Positions 45,071-54,026 are shown, counted from the stretch's first letter. The stretch: 64,000 nucleotides of DNA from Propioniciclava coleopterorum (GCF_011393335.1 NZ_CP049865.1:2684722-2748721), one strand, 5' to 3'. Numbers and translations are program-made. The notes: generated from the letters alone by a model not told the origin.

Positions 45071-45469
45071 GTGACGATGGACGACCTCCTGTGGGGGTTG
45101 ATGATGATGGTGGTCGGCATGGGCGTCGTGTTCGCCCTGCTGCTGCTGCTGACGCTGGTCCTGACGCTGATCGGACGCCTCGACCGCACCCCGGTGGTCG
45201 AGGAGCCCGAGCCGGTGCCGCTCGAGGCCGTCGCGGCGCTCGCCGAGCTGGATGAGGCGCCCGCGGCGCCCGCGGTCCGGATCATCGCCGACGGCCTGGA
45301 CGAGGACCAGGTGGCCGCGATCACCGTCGCCGTCATCACCCACGCCGAGACGAGGCGCCGCAAGGCCGCCCCTGAAACCCGCGCCCACGCGCCGGGCAGC
45401 CAGCTCTTCGCGAGCCGGTGGCTGTCGGTCGGCCGAGGGCTCCAGAACAACCCCTTCACCCGGAGGTAA
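45071..45469 (+). CDS. mmdD: Methylmalonyl-CoA decarboxylase delta subunit (OadG-like)
   Basis: A 132-residue protein with a single N-terminal membrane helix (LMMMVVGMGVVFALLLLLTL), the hallmark of OadG/MmdD. An acidic Pro-rich linker follows and then a basic C-terminal tail. In the family this subunit holds the carboxyltransferase to the membrane pump. It starts 11 bases after the mmdA stop at GTG 45071, or ATG 45077. The C-terminal region contains EDQVAAITVAVITHAETRRR, which resembles the delta subunit's conserved helix. It is coupled closely to the biotin gene. Confidence 0.85.
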   Translation: MTMDDLLWGLMMMVVGMGVVFALLLLLTLVLTLIGRLDRTPVVEEPEPVPLEAVAALAELDEAPAAPAVRIIADGLDEDQVAAITVAVITHAETRRRKAAPETRAHAPGSQLFASRWLSVGRGLQNNPFTRR

Positions 45470-45474
45470 AGGCG

Positions 45475-46005
45475 ATGCGCCGCTACACCATCACCGTCAA
45501 CGACACCACCAAGGTGGTCGACGTCGAGGCGCTGGGGGCCGACACGTTCCGCGTCCAGTTGGACGGACGCCTCGTGGACGTCCGCCTCGAGGACCACCGC
45601 GACCTGGCCTGGGAGGCGCCGATCACGCCGGCGATCCAGTCCCGCCGCGCGTCCGCCACCCACGGCGTCGTCGCGCCGTCGCCGGACCCGGCCGCCGCGG
45701 CCCCGTCCGCGCCGGCGCCCGCCGCCTCCGCGGGGGCACCCGCCCCAGCCGCGCCGCGGGCCGCCGCCCCGGCGTCCGGTGGGGGAGGCCGCGACAAGAT
45801 GACCGCCCCCATGCCGGGCGTCATCCTCACCATCGACCAGGGCGTCGGCGCCCAGGTCAAGCGGGGCGACACCGTCATGGTCCTGGAGGCCATGAAGATG
45901 AAGAACGAGCTCAAGGCCCCCAAGGACGGGGTGATCGCCGAGATCTACGTCGCCGAGGGCGCGCAGGTGAAGTTCGGCGAGACGCTGGTGAGGTTCGAGG
46001 CCTGA
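45475..46005 (+). CDS. mmdC: Biotin carboxyl carrier subunit (MmdC, 1.3S-like)
   Basis: A 176-residue protein. An N-terminal beta domain (MRRYTITVNDTTKVVDVEAL) is followed by an Ala/Pro-rich hinge at about residues 62-104 and a C-terminal biotinyl domain with VLEAMKMKNELKAP; the Lys in AMKM is biotinylated. The long flexible hinge lets biotin swing between MmdA and MmdB. The ribosome-binding site GGAGG lies 8 bases before the ATG. Its arrangement after mmdD and before mmdB is the classic gene order. Confidence 0.95.
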   Translation: MRRYTITVNDTTKVVDVEALGADTFRVQLDGRLVDVRLEDHRDLAWEAPITPAIQSRRASATHGVVAPSPDPAAAAPSAPAPAASAGAPAPAAPRAAAPASGGGGRDKMTAPMPGVILTIDQGVGAQVKRGDTVMVLEAMKMKNELKAPKDGVIAEIYVAEGAQVKFGETLVRFEA

Positions 46006-46006
46006 C

Positions 46007-47128
46007 ATGAGTCCCGAAACCCTCCACTACCTGCTGCAGGGGGTCCAGAACGTCACCTGGCAGAGCCTGGTGATGATCGCGGTGGGCCTGCTGCTGATCT
46101 GGCTCGCGGTCAAGAAGGAGTACGAACCCCTTCTGCTGCTGCCGATCGGCGCGGGCGCCGTCCTGGCGAACCTGCCTCTGTCCCCGATGGTCGGCGAGCA
46201 CGGCGCGCTGACCGTCCTCTACAACATGGGCGTCGGGAACGAGCTGTTCCCGCTGCTCATCTTCGTCGGCATCGGCGCCATGACCGACTTCGGGCCGCTG
46301 CTGGAGAACCCGAAGATGGTGCTGCTGGGCGGCGCCGGCCAGTTCGGCATCTTCCTGACGCTGCTGCTGGCGCTGTTCCTGGGGTTCAACCACAACCAGG
46401 CGGCGTCCATCGGCATCATCGGCGCCATCGACGGGCCGACGTCGATCTACGTGTCGAACAAGCTCGCACCCGAGCTCGTCGCCCCCATCACCGTGGCGGC
46501 CTACTCCTACATGAGCCTGGTGCCGATCATCATGCCCCCGATCATGCGGGCGCTGACGACGGCCAAGGAGCGGGCGATCAAGATGCCCTACACCAGCCGC
46601 GAGATCAGCCAGCGCACCCGCATCCTGTTCCCGATCATCGTCACCATCGTGGTGGGCACCCTGGTGCCGTTCGCGACGCCGCTGATCGGCATGCTGATGC
46701 TGGGCAACCTGATGCGCGAGTCGAAGGTCGTCGAGCGCCTGACCGGGGCGGCGTCCAACGAACTGGCCAACATCGTCACCCTGTTCCTGGGCCTGGCGAT
46801 CGGCTCGACGATGGTGGGCGCGAGCTTCATCAACGTCTCGACCATGCTGATCCTGGTGCTCGGCCTCGTGGCGTTCTGCCTCGACACCGTGATGGGCGTG
46901 CTGTTCGGCAAGCTGATGAACCTGTTCTCGGGCGGCAAGTTCAACCCGCTCATCGGCGCGGCCGGCATCTCGGCCTTCCCGATGGCGGCCCGCGTCGTGC
47001 AGCGCGAGGCGCAGCGGGAGAACTTCGACAACTTCATCCTGATGCACGCGATGGGCGCGAACGCGGCCGGTCAGGTGGCCTCGGTGGTCGCCGGCGGCGT
47101 CCTGCTGGCCCTGATGGGCGCCGCCTGA
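46007..47128 (+). CDS. mmdB: Sodium ion-translocating decarboxylase beta subunit
   Basis: A 373-residue membrane protein of the OadB/MmdB/GcdB family that decarboxylates carboxybiotin and pumps Na+ outward. The Na+ site motif GAIDGPTSIYVSNKLAP near residue 140 holds the Asp equivalent to OadB D203. The second ion region FNPLIGAAGISAFPMAAR is complete. The start follows mmdC by one base. It is the last gene of the cluster and is followed by a hairpin. Together these four genes turn methylmalonyl-CoA decarboxylation into a sodium gradient. Confidence 0.95.
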   Translation: MSPETLHYLLQGVQNVTWQSLVMIAVGLLLIWLAVKKEYEPLLLLPIGAGAVLANLPLSPMVGEHGALTVLYNMGVGNELFPLLIFVGIGAMTDFGPLLENPKMVLLGGAGQFGIFLTLLLALFLGFNHNQAASIGIIGAIDGPTSIYVSNKLAPELVAPITVAAYSYMSLVPIIMPPIMRALTTAKERAIKMPYTSREISQRTRILFPIIVTIVVGTLVPFATPLIGMLMLGNLMRESKVVERLTGAASNELANIVTLFLGLAIGSTMVGASFINVSTMLILVLGLVAFCLDTVMGVLFGKLMNLFSGGKFNPLIGAAGISAFPMAARVVQREAQRENFDNFILMHAMGANAAGQVASVVAGGVLLALMGAA

Positions 47129-47140
47129 CGCTCGCACGCG

Positions 47141-47175
47141 CGACGGCCCGTCCCCTCCGTGGGGGCGGGCCGTCG
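47141..47175 (+). terminator. Hairpin terminator after mmdB
   Basis: A GC-rich stem of about 15 bp (ACGGCCCG-type arms with one G-T pair) over the loop TCCGT, beginning 13 bases after the stop. Confidence 0.75.
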
Positions 47176-47278
47176 TCGCGCGTGCTGCCGGACGCCGCGG
47201 TGCCGCGGGGCTGGGACGCGGCGGTGGCTGCGGCGGGACGCCGTGGCTCGTGGGGGCCGGGTGTGATTGGCTGACGCC

Positions 47279-47644
47279 ATGAGCGACGGCGTCCGCAACG
47301 TGACCCAGGCCCTGGCGGGCGTGCAGCAGCCCTGGCAGCCGCACCGGCTGGTCAGCGTCAACGACTACGACGTGAAAGTGGTCAAGCTGCACGGCGAGTT
47401 CGTGTGGCACAGCCACCCCGACACCGACGAGCTCTTCCACGTGATCCGCGGCGAGCTGACGATCCAGCTCCGCGACGGCGACGTGCTGCTCGGCCCCGGC
47501 GACGTGTACGTGGTGCCGCGGGGCGTCGAGCACTGCCCGCGCGCGGACGCCGAGGTCGAGGCCCTGCTGATCGAGCCGCAGGGGACCCTCAACACCGGGG
47601 ACGCCGGCGGCGAGCGGACCTCCCCGCTCCGCGAACTGGACTGA
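47279..47644 (+). CDS. Cupin domain protein
   Basis: A 121-residue single cupin barrel. Motif 1 is WHSHPDTDELFHVIRGELTI and motif 2 is PGDVYVVPRGVEHCPRA, with the expected His, His, Glu and His metal ligands. Small cupins of this kind can be metal-binding enzymes or sensors, and the substrate is not evident. It starts at ATG 47279; no strong ribosome-binding site is seen. The 198 bases after its stop, before the end of the M20 gene on the other strand, show no supported gene. Confidence 0.88.
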   Translation: MSDGVRNVTQALAGVQQPWQPHRLVSVNDYDVKVVKLHGEFVWHSHPDTDELFHVIRGELTIQLRDGDVLLGPGDVYVVPRGVEHCPRADAEVEALLIEPQGTLNTGDAGGERTSPLRELD

Positions 47645-47842
47645 GCGCCCGGCGGGCGCCGAGCCCGCCGACGGCGACGTCGGGCAGGCGCACGCGCCGA
47701 CCCAGAGCTTCGTGGTGGCGGCCTGCGCCTTCCTAGACCCAGCGCAGCAGCAGCGGTACGACCACGGCCAGCACCAGGACGCCCACCGTCACCGTCGCGC
47801 CCACGAGTTGCGGCGACGGGCCCGCCGCCGGTGCCGGACGCG

Positions 47843-49016
47843 TCAGGACGTGAGCAGGTCGGCGGCCGCGACGTAGCTCGCGGCGTAGGTGACGGCGCAC
47901 AGCCGCAGCGCCTCGCGGCCGGGCAGGAAGCGCGCGTGGTGCAGGCCGACGCCCTCGACGGGGCCGGTCCCGACGAAGCTCATCAGCGAGGGCACCGACT
48001 CGCCGTACTCGGAGAAGTCGTCCGAGCCGCACGAGCGGAACGGGGTCTCGGCGACCCGGACGCCGAGGCGGGTCAGGGCGGCGTCCGCACGGGGGACCAG
48101 CAGCGGGCTGTTGACCAGGGCGGGGCCGCCCCGGGTGAAGGTCACCGACGCGGCGGCCCGCGCGCGAGCGCCTGGCCCTCGGCGAGCCGGGTGAGCGCGC
48201 CCTGCAGGACGGCGCGGTCGGCGTCGTGGAAGGTCCGCATCGTGCCGGTGCAGTGCGCGCTCTCGGCGATGATGTTCTCGGCGGTGCCGCCCCGGATGGT
48301 CCCGACCGTGACGACGCTGGGGTGGATCGGGTTGATCACCCGAGCCGCCGCCTCGGGCAGCGCGGCCACGATCGTGGCCAGCACGGTGATGGGGTCGATG
48401 GCGGTGTGCGGGTAGGCGCCGTGGCCGCCGCGTCCGGTGATCGTGATCTCGAAGGTGTCGAACGCCGCGTTCACCGGGCCCTCGCCCGTGGACACCACGC
48501 CGCGCTCGACCGCCGGCTGCACGTGGACGCCGACCATCGCCTGCACGTCCTCGTCGTCGAGCATCCCGGACGCGATCACGTCCCGGCCCCGGGCGGGTTG
48601 CTCTCCTCGCGGGGCTGCAGGATCGGGACCAGGCCGACCGGCAGGCCGGGGTCGGCGTCCTGGATGGCGGCGAGCACCGCCCACAGCGCGGCCATGTGGA
48701 CGTCGTGCCCGCACGCGTGCATGATGCCGCGGCGCTGCGAGGCCCACTCGACCCCGGTGGCCTCGGTGATGGGCAGGGCGTCCAGTTCGGCGCGCAGCCC
48801 GACCGCGGGCCCGGCGGGGCCGAGGCGTCCGAACGCGCCGGTGTCGGCCAGCGGCAGCCACTCCAGCCAGGGGGCGGCGGTGGTGAAGGCGTCCCGGGTG
48901 TCGGCCTCGTCGCCGCCCAGGTGCGGGTCGGCGTGCAGCGCGCGGCGCAGCGAGGCGGCCTCGGGCAGGACGGCGTCGATGCCGGAGACGAGTCGGGCGA
49001 GGAGATCGTCGTTCAC
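47843..49016 (-). CDS. M20 family amidohydrolase, two one-base frameshifts as sequenced
   Basis: This reads as a 391-residue M20 hydrolase once one base is added at 48587-48590 and another at 48157-48159. The three pieces then join: N-terminus with MHACGHDVHMAAL, the lid region GRGGHGAYPHTAIDPI, and the C-terminal SCGSDDFSEYG metal site. It is a paralogue of the enzyme at 37.5 kb. Catalytic residues are all present, so the breaks are likely sequencing errors. The GTG 49016 start is preceded by TAGGCT that overlaps the nnr stop. The piece between breaks carries the normal LQPREE base region. Confidence 0.88.
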
Positions 49017-49023
49017 CCGGACG

Positions 49024-49029
49024 AGCCTA
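49024..49029 (-). promoter_or_regulatory. Putative -10 box TAGGCT of the M20 gene, overlapping the nnr stop
   Basis: On the minus strand the first three bases are the stop codon TAG of the nnr gene; the box ends 7 bases before GTG 49016. Confidence 0.5.
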
Positions 49030-50439
49030 GTGCTGCAGCGCGACGATGGCGTCCGGCAGGCCGCGCGTGGCGACCTCCTCGGGCGTGCGGGGGCCGGGCA
49101 GCGCGTGGGCGGCGCGGGCCTGCAGCGAGGCGGCCAGCGCGCCGGCCCGCCACGGGTCGAGCCCGGCGGCGAGCAGCGTGCCGGCGATCCCGGCGAGGGT
49201 GTCGCCGGACCCGGCAGTCGCGGTCCACGCCGGGCCGGGCTCGGCGATCAGGACGCCGCCGTCGGGGGCGACGCTGTACTGGGTGGCCCCCTTGAGCAGG
49301 ACGTGCGCCCCGGTGCGCGCGGCGGCGTCCCGGGCGTGCTCGATCGGCTCGGCCTCCACGTCGGCCCGCGGGACGCCGAGCAGCCGCGCCAGCTCGCCGG
49401 CGTGCGGGGTCAGCAGGCTGCCGTCGGGCAGCGCGGCCGGCAGGGCGGCGAGCGCCCCGGCGTCCAGCACCGTCGGGACGCCGTCGGCGAGGCGGCGGGC
49501 CAGCCGGTCGGGGTCGGCGTCCGGCCAGCCGGAGCCGCACACCCACGCCTGGACGCGGCCGGGGTCGGCCCCCTCGAGCGGGGCGACGACGCTGGGGAAG
49601 GCGGCCAGCACGGCGTCGCGCGCCGGGCCGACGTAGCGCACCATGCCGGCGCCGGCGTGCAGCGCGCCGCCCACCCCGAGCAGCGCGGCGCCGGGGTAGC
49701 CCGCTGAGCCTGTGTCGATCCCGACCACGCCGCGGGAGTACTTGTCGCTGAGCGGGCCGGGCCAGGGGTACCAGGCGCGCAGGTCGTCGGCGGTGACCAG
49801 CCAGGTGTCGGTGGCGGGCGGCTCGACGCCGATGTCGACGAGGTCGACCCGCCCGCACGCGGACGCCGCGGGTTGGGCCACCTGGGCGAGCTTGCGCGCG
49901 ATGAACGTCACCGTCACGTCGGCGACGAAGCTGGGATGGGCCCGCGCCGAGTCGGCGACCAGGCCGCTGGGCAGGTCGACGCTCACGACCGGCACGGACG
50001 CCTCCGCCGCGGCCCGCGCGACCGCCAGGGCGGCGTCCGGCAGGCCGGGGCGGCCGCCGAGCCCCGACAGCCCGTCGAGGACGACGCCCACCCCGGTGGC
50101 GTACAGCAGCGCCGCCGCCGCGTCGATCACGACGGCGCCCTCGCCGAGCGCGGCCGCGAGGCCGTCCTCGTGGGTGCGGTCGGCGACGGGCCAGACCCAC
50201 AGCGGGACGCGGCGGCCCAGCAGGTCCGACAGTTCCGCGGCGGCGAACAGCGCGTCGCCCGCGTTGTTGCCGGGACCCGCGACCACCAGGACGCCCCACG
50301 ACTCGCGCCCGGCGAGTTGCGCGGCGGCGGCGCGGGCGACGGCGGCCGCGGCGCGCCCCATCAGGTCGCCGCGTGGGTGGGCGTCGAACCAGGACTGCTC
50401 GGCCGCGCGGATCCCGGCGGCGGTGGCGATCGGCTCCAT
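49027..50439 (-). CDS. nnr: Bifunctional NAD(P)HX epimerase / ADP-dependent dehydratase
   Basis: A 470-residue repair enzyme for hydrated NADH and NADPH. The N-terminal half (YjeF_N epimerase) has VVAGPGNNAGDALFAA near residue 52 and the DLPSG loop near residue 155. The C-terminal half (carbohydrate-kinase-like dehydratase) has LLTPHAGELARLLG, HVLLKGATQYSV, and TAGSGDTLAGIAGTLLAAGL with the catalytic Asp. Length and order match the fused bacterial form. It starts at ATG 50439 with TAGGGT 6 bases upstream. Confidence 0.95.
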   Translation of the reverse strand: MEPIATAAGIRAAEQSWFDAHPRGDLMGRAAAAVARAAAAQLAGRESWGVLVVAGPGNNAGDALFAAAELSDLLGRRVPLWVWPVADRTHEDGLAAALGEGAVVIDAAAALLYATGVGVVLDGLSGLGGRPGLPDAALAVARAAAEASVPVVSVDLPSGLVADSARAHPSFVADVTVTFIARKLAQVAQPAASACGRVDLVDIGVEPPATDTWLVTADDLRAWYPWPGPLSDKYSRGVVGIDTGSAGYPGAALLGVGGALHAGAGMVRYVGPARDAVLAAFPSVVAPLEGADPGRVQAWVCGSGWPDADPDRLARRLADGVPTVLDAGALAALPAALPDGSLLTPHAGELARLLGVPRADVEAEPIEHARDAAARTGAHVLLKGATQYSVAPDGGVLIAEPGPAWTATAGSGDTLAGIAGTLLAAGLDPWRAGALAASLQARAAHALPGPRTPEEVATRGLPDAIVALQH

Positions 50440-50445
50440 GGCCGC

Positions 50446-50451
50446 ACCCTA
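50446..50451 (-). promoter_or_regulatory. Putative -10 box TAGGGT of nnr
   Basis: The box ends 6 bases before ATG 50439. Confidence 0.5.
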
Positions 50452-50470
50452 CGACGGGCGGACGCCGCGG

Positions 50471-50564
50471 GCGGCCCCGTCCGGCGCGGCGCTCACCAGG
50501 GGACGCCGAGGATGGCGGAGGCCCCGCCCGCCGCTGTGCTCACCAGGGGACGCCGAGGGTGGCG
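50471..50564. repeat. Approximately 47-bp tandem duplication covering a gene's 3' end
   Basis: The best-matching part, GCTCACCAGGGGACGCCGAG, occurs at 50491 and again at 50538. The right copy contains the last codons and stop of the truncated peptidase gene; the left copy lies beyond the stop. This is the second such 3'-end duplication in the window. Confidence 0.75.
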
Positions 50565-50830
50565 GCCGCCACGCCCAGCGCGGCGCCCACGATCAGCGCC
50601 GGCCCCATCGGGACGTCGGCCTTCGGGTCGCGGGTCCGCACCAGGACGCCGACCGCGACCAGCCCGTGCAGCACCACCCCGGCGACGAGCCCCACGCCGA
50701 CGGCGTCCCAGCCGAACCAGCCGAGCACGGCGCCGAGCAGGAGCGCGAGCTTCACGTCGCCGAAGCCGAGCATGCCGCGGGCCAGCAGGGCGGCCACGTA
50801 GAACCCGACGAACAGCACCACGGCGGCCAG
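50540..50830 (-). pseudogene. Prepilin peptidase (A24), 5'-truncated fragment
   Basis: The C-terminal 95 or so residues of an A24-type prepilin leader peptidase: GMLGFGDVKLALLLGAVLGW has the catalytic GxGD motif, and VPMGPALIVGAALGVAA is the usual last helix. The N-terminal half, including the first catalytic Asp and membrane helices, is missing: upstream of about 50830 the sequence on this strand stops resembling a protein and instead encodes another gene on the opposite strand. The cause may be a deletion, an inversion end or a bad join in the assembly. No start codon can be assigned. Confidence 0.75.
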
Positions 50831-50832
50831 GC

Positions 50833-51360
50833 GGCTCGCTGGTGGTGCGCGGGGCCGTCGACAGCCCGTGGCGCGAGGCCGCCGCCGCGATGGGCGTCCC
50901 GCTGGCCCCGCGGTTCGAGGCCGCCGGCGTGACGCTCACGCCGGTCAAGCCCGAGTTGCCGATCGCGCGGCCCGACCTCACCCCGATCATCGCGGCCGCG
51001 GCGGGGGCGCTCGCGGCGGTGCTGGCCCTGGTCGGCGTGGTGGTGGCGCTGCTGCGGCGGCGTCCGAAGCTGCACGGCTCGCTGGCGATCGCCCGCCAGG
51101 GCGCGACGGTGCGGGAGTTCGTGCTGGACGCGCCGACGGTCGACCTGGCGCGCGCCTGGCCCGGGGCCGGCCTCACCGGCACGCTGCGGCCCGCGACGTC
51201 CCGCGACGGCGTCGAGGCCGTCAGGGTGGTCGCGCGGGCCGGCGGCCAGAAGGTGCGCACCGTGCTGCGCGACGACGAGGCCGTCAACGTGGGCGAGTTG
51301 ACGCTGCGCTGGACCGCGCAGCGCACCCGCACCCTGGAGATGGTGAACGAGGGGCTGTGA
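50833..51360 (+). pseudogene. C-terminal part of a membrane protein, 5' end missing
   Basis: About 175 residues: a short segment with VVRGAVDSPWREAAAAMGVP, one membrane helix (DLTPIIAAAAGALAAVLALV) followed by RRRPKLHG, and a beta-rich cytosolic domain of about 100 residues ending LEMVNEGL. The architecture resembles the C-terminus of actinobacterial membrane-anchored VWA-domain proteins, but that is a weak guess. GTG codons at 50842 and 50845 could start a short product, yet the sequence begins in mid-domain. It starts where the prepilin peptidase fragment ends, head to head, so both look cut at the same point. Confidence 0.6.
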
Positions 51361-51382
51361 CCCCGGCGCCGCGGCGCCGGGG
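51361..51382. terminator. Perfect inverted repeat between convergent genes
   Basis: CCCCGGCGCC and GGCGCCGGGG form a 10-bp stem with a 2-base loop directly after the stop of the plus-strand gene and before the end of the acyl-CoA oxidase gene. It probably ends transcripts from both sides. Confidence 0.7.
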
Positions 51383-51390
51383 CCCGCGGC

Positions 51391-53373
51391 TCACCGCAGG
51401 ATGGCGCTGTTGAGCCACTCCTCGTTGGCGCCCAGGCCCTCCACCAGCGGGATCGCCTGGTGGCTGAGCCGTGCCGACAGGTCGAGCACCTGCTGGCTGA
51501 TCGCCTTGGCGCGGGTGCTGTCGATGCGCTCGTGCTCCAGCAGCCAGCCCTTGTTCTCCTCCAGCACCGTCAGCGCGTACAGGTCGCACACCTGGATCAG
51601 CACCGACTTCACGTACGGGTCGCCCACGGCCTCGATGCCGGCGATGAACGCCTCCAGCACCACCCGGTCGGTGTGGGCGCGCGCCGCCGCCAGCATGTGC
51701 TCCTGGCAGGCGTTGATGGCCGTGAACGAGTCCTCGGTGGACGCCTTGCCCGCCGCCCGCATCCGCTTGGCCAGCCCCTCCAGGGTGTGGCGCTCGCGGT
51801 CCTCGAACATCTGGACGTGCCAGCCGCGGGAGGTGAGCTGCGCCGACTCGGGGCGGCGCGCCGCGCTCGCGACGAGCCGGTCGATGACGGCTCGGGCGGT
51901 CGTCCGCTCCAGGACCGTCTCGCCGACCATGCGGGCCGTGGCCTGCGCGGTGCCGCGCAGGTCCATGTCGCCCCAGGTCTGCTTGTAGCCCTGCAGCAGC
52001 GACTTGGCGACGAGCTGCAGCAGCACCGTGTTGTCGCCCTCGAACGTGGCGAACACGTCGGCGTCCTGCCGCAGCATCGTGAGGCCGTTCTCGCTCATGT
52101 AGCCCGCCCCGCCGCACGCCTCGCGGCACACCTGGATGGTGTCGTTGGCCCAGCGCGTCAGCACGGCCTTCATGGCGGCGGCGCGGCTCTCCAGCTCGCG
52201 GGAGGCCTTCGGGTCGGAGCCCGCGGCGTCCGTGACGCGCTGCAGTTGGTCCATCAGCTCGTTCATGGCGAAGCCGTAGGCGTAGGCCTTGGCGATGTTG
52301 GGCAGCAGCTTGCGCTGGTGGGTCTGGTAGTCCAGCAGGCGGATCTCCTCGCCGAGGCCCGGCGCGCGGAACTGGGTGCGCTTCGTGGCGTACCGGGTCG
52401 CGATCGACAGCGCCTTGCGCGCCGCGGACGCCGCCCCGCCGCCCACGCAGATCCGGCCGCGGACCAGCGTGCCGAGCATCGTGAAGAAGCGGGCGTTCTT
52501 GCTGGCGATCGCCGACTCGTAGACGCCCTCGTCGTTGACGCCGCCGTAGCGGTTCAGCAGCTGGCGGCGCGGGATCCGGACGTGGTCGAAGGCCAGGGTG
52601 CCGTTGTCGACGCCGAGCAGGCCGCCCTTGTGGCCCTGGTCGCCGATCGTGACGCCGGCCGCCGGGGTGAGGTCCTCCTCGCGGATCCGGACCATCGCCA
52701 CGTGCACGCCCTGGTTCTCGCCGGCGACGAGGAGCTGGCCGAAGACCGCCGCCCACTTGCCGTCCTTGGCCGCGTTGCCGATGTAGGCCTTGCGGGCCGT
52801 CGGAGTGGGGGAGTCCACCTCGAACTCGTCGGTGTCGGGCAGGTAGGTGATGGTGGTCTCCAGCGACTGCACGTCGGAGCCGTGGCCGAGCTCGGTCATG
52901 GCGAAGCAGCCCGTGATCGAGCAGTCCATGGTGCCGGGCAGGTACGTCTCGTGGTGCCACTGGGTGCCCAGGTTGTTGATGGCGCCGCCGAACAGCCCGT
53001 GCTGCACGCCGGACTTGATCGTGAGGCTCAGGTCGCCCAGCGCGAGCATCTCGAACTGCGCCACGGAGTCTGCCTGGTTCCCGATCCCGCCCAGAGCGGC
53101 CGGGAAGCCCGCGACGAGGTGGCCGCGCTCCACGAGCGAGACCATCTGCGCCAGCGCCCACTCCCGGGCGGTCTCCAGGTCCCAGGTGGGGTCGCGCACG
53201 ACGTCGGCGGCGGAGATGGTGTCGCGCCAGCGCTGCTTGAGGTCGTGGTAGCGGCCGTCCAGCGCGCGGCGCAGCGCCTCGCCGGTGGGCGAGACGCGTC
53301 CGGCTGCCGGCCGCGGGGCGGGCGCCCGTCCGGCGGGGGTGTCGGTGTGCGCGTCGTGGGTCGTGGTGGTCAT
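51391..53373 (-). CDS. Acyl-CoA oxidase / acyl-CoA dehydrogenase family protein
   Basis: A 660-residue flavoprotein of the acyl-CoA oxidase architecture: an N-terminal helical region, a middle beta domain with GCFAMTELGHGSDVQSLET and the FAD loop GDQGHKGGLLGVDNG, and an extended double helical C-terminus. The catalytic base region is ATFEGDNTVLLQLVAK. The length and the TELGHGS motif are typical of peroxisomal-type oxidases, which pass electrons to O2, but some actinobacterial homologues act as dehydrogenases. AAGGAG precedes the ATG. It follows a TetR gene on the same strand by 4 bases. Opposite lie the thiolase, reductase and dehydratase of a beta-oxidation or synthesis module. Confidence 0.88.
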   Translation of the reverse strand: MTTTTHDAHTDTPAGRAPAPRPAAGRVSPTGEALRRALDGRYHDLKQRWRDTISAADVVRDPTWDLETAREWALAQMVSLVERGHLVAGFPAALGGIGNQADSVAQFEMLALGDLSLTIKSGVQHGLFGGAINNLGTQWHHETYLPGTMDCSITGCFAMTELGHGSDVQSLETTITYLPDTDEFEVDSPTPTARKAYIGNAAKDGKWAAVFGQLLVAGENQGVHVAMVRIREEDLTPAAGVTIGDQGHKGGLLGVDNGTLAFDHVRIPRRQLLNRYGGVNDEGVYESAIASKNARFFTMLGTLVRGRICVGGGAASAARKALSIATRYATKRTQFRAPGLGEEIRLLDYQTHQRKLLPNIAKAYAYGFAMNELMDQLQRVTDAAGSDPKASRELESRAAAMKAVLTRWANDTIQVCREACGGAGYMSENGLTMLRQDADVFATFEGDNTVLLQLVAKSLLQGYKQTWGDMDLRGTAQATARMVGETVLERTTARAVIDRLVASAARRPESAQLTSRGWHVQMFEDRERHTLEGLAKRMRAAGKASTEDSFTAINACQEHMLAAARAHTDRVVLEAFIAGIEAVGDPYVKSVLIQVCDLYALTVLEENKGWLLEHERIDSTRAKAISQQVLDLSARLSHQAIPLVEGLGANEEWLNSAILR

Positions 53374-53377
53374 GGGA

Positions 53378-54019
53378 TCAGGACTCCTTCGTCGGTTCCA
53401 TGGGTCGGGCCGTGGCGGGTTGGGCGTCGAACGCGGGCGTGAACAGGTCGCCGATGAAGGCGACGATGTCGGCGCGCGGGCGGCGCAGGTCGGTGAGGAT
53501 CCAGCGGTCGGCCACCGCCCAGGTGAAGCCGACGACGCCGTGCCCCCAGGTGTTGGCCGGGGACGGATCCAGGTCGTGGGCGACCAGCCAGCGCGCGAGC
53601 GCCGCGGACACCTGGTCGCCGATGCGGTTGGTGATGCCGAGCACCGGGTCGGGGCTGCCCCCGGGCCGGTTGGTGACGAACCGGTAGATCTCGCCGTCCA
53701 CCTCGACGACGCGCAGGTACGCGTCCGCGAGGCCGGTGACGAGTTCCTGCGGCGGGCGGTCGGTCGCCAGGGCGTCCGACAGGCTGCCCCAGATGAACGC
53801 GTGCACGGACTCGACCACGGCCTCGTACAGGCCGCTGCGGTCGCCGAAGTGCCGGTAGAAGACGGTCTTGGACGTGCCCGCCTCCGCGGCGATGTCGTCC
53901 ATGCCGACGGCGTGGCCGTGCCGGCGGATCGCCCTGAGCGTCGCCTCGACGAGCTCGCGGCGACGCGTGGCGTTGTGCCGGGCCCACCGCGTGGTGCGGC
54001 CGTCAACCGAGGTCGTCAT
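53378..54019 (-). CDS. TetR-family transcriptional regulator
   Basis: A 213-residue TetR regulator with the N-terminal helix-turn-helix region RRELVEATLRAIRRHGHAVG, DDIAAEAGTSKTVFYRHFGD. It lies between the acyl-CoA oxidase (downstream, same strand) and the thiolase operon (divergent), so it probably represses both in answer to an acyl-CoA; this is inference from position. ATG 54019 is preferred over a start at 54040 because TACCCT lies 7 bases before it and the upstream extension is not conserved-looking. Confidence 0.85.
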   Translation of the reverse strand: MTTSVDGRTTRWARHNATRRRELVEATLRAIRRHGHAVGMDDIAAEAGTSKTVFYRHFGDRSGLYEAVVESVHAFIWGSLSDALATDRPPQELVTGLADAYLRVVEVDGEIYRFVTNRPGGSPDPVLGITNRIGDQVSAALARWLVAHDLDPSPANTWGHGVVGFTWAVADRWILTDLRRPRADIVAFIGDLFTPAFDAQPATARPMEPTKES

Positions 54020-54026
54020 GCACAGC

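Noticed and set aside
47733-47846. A short minus-strand peptide ending in a hydrophobic Val/Leu helix just after the second M20 gene
   Set aside because: There is no suitable start codon or ribosome-binding site close to the helix, and the longer frame is a shadow of the M20 gene. It may deserve a look if relatives conserve it.
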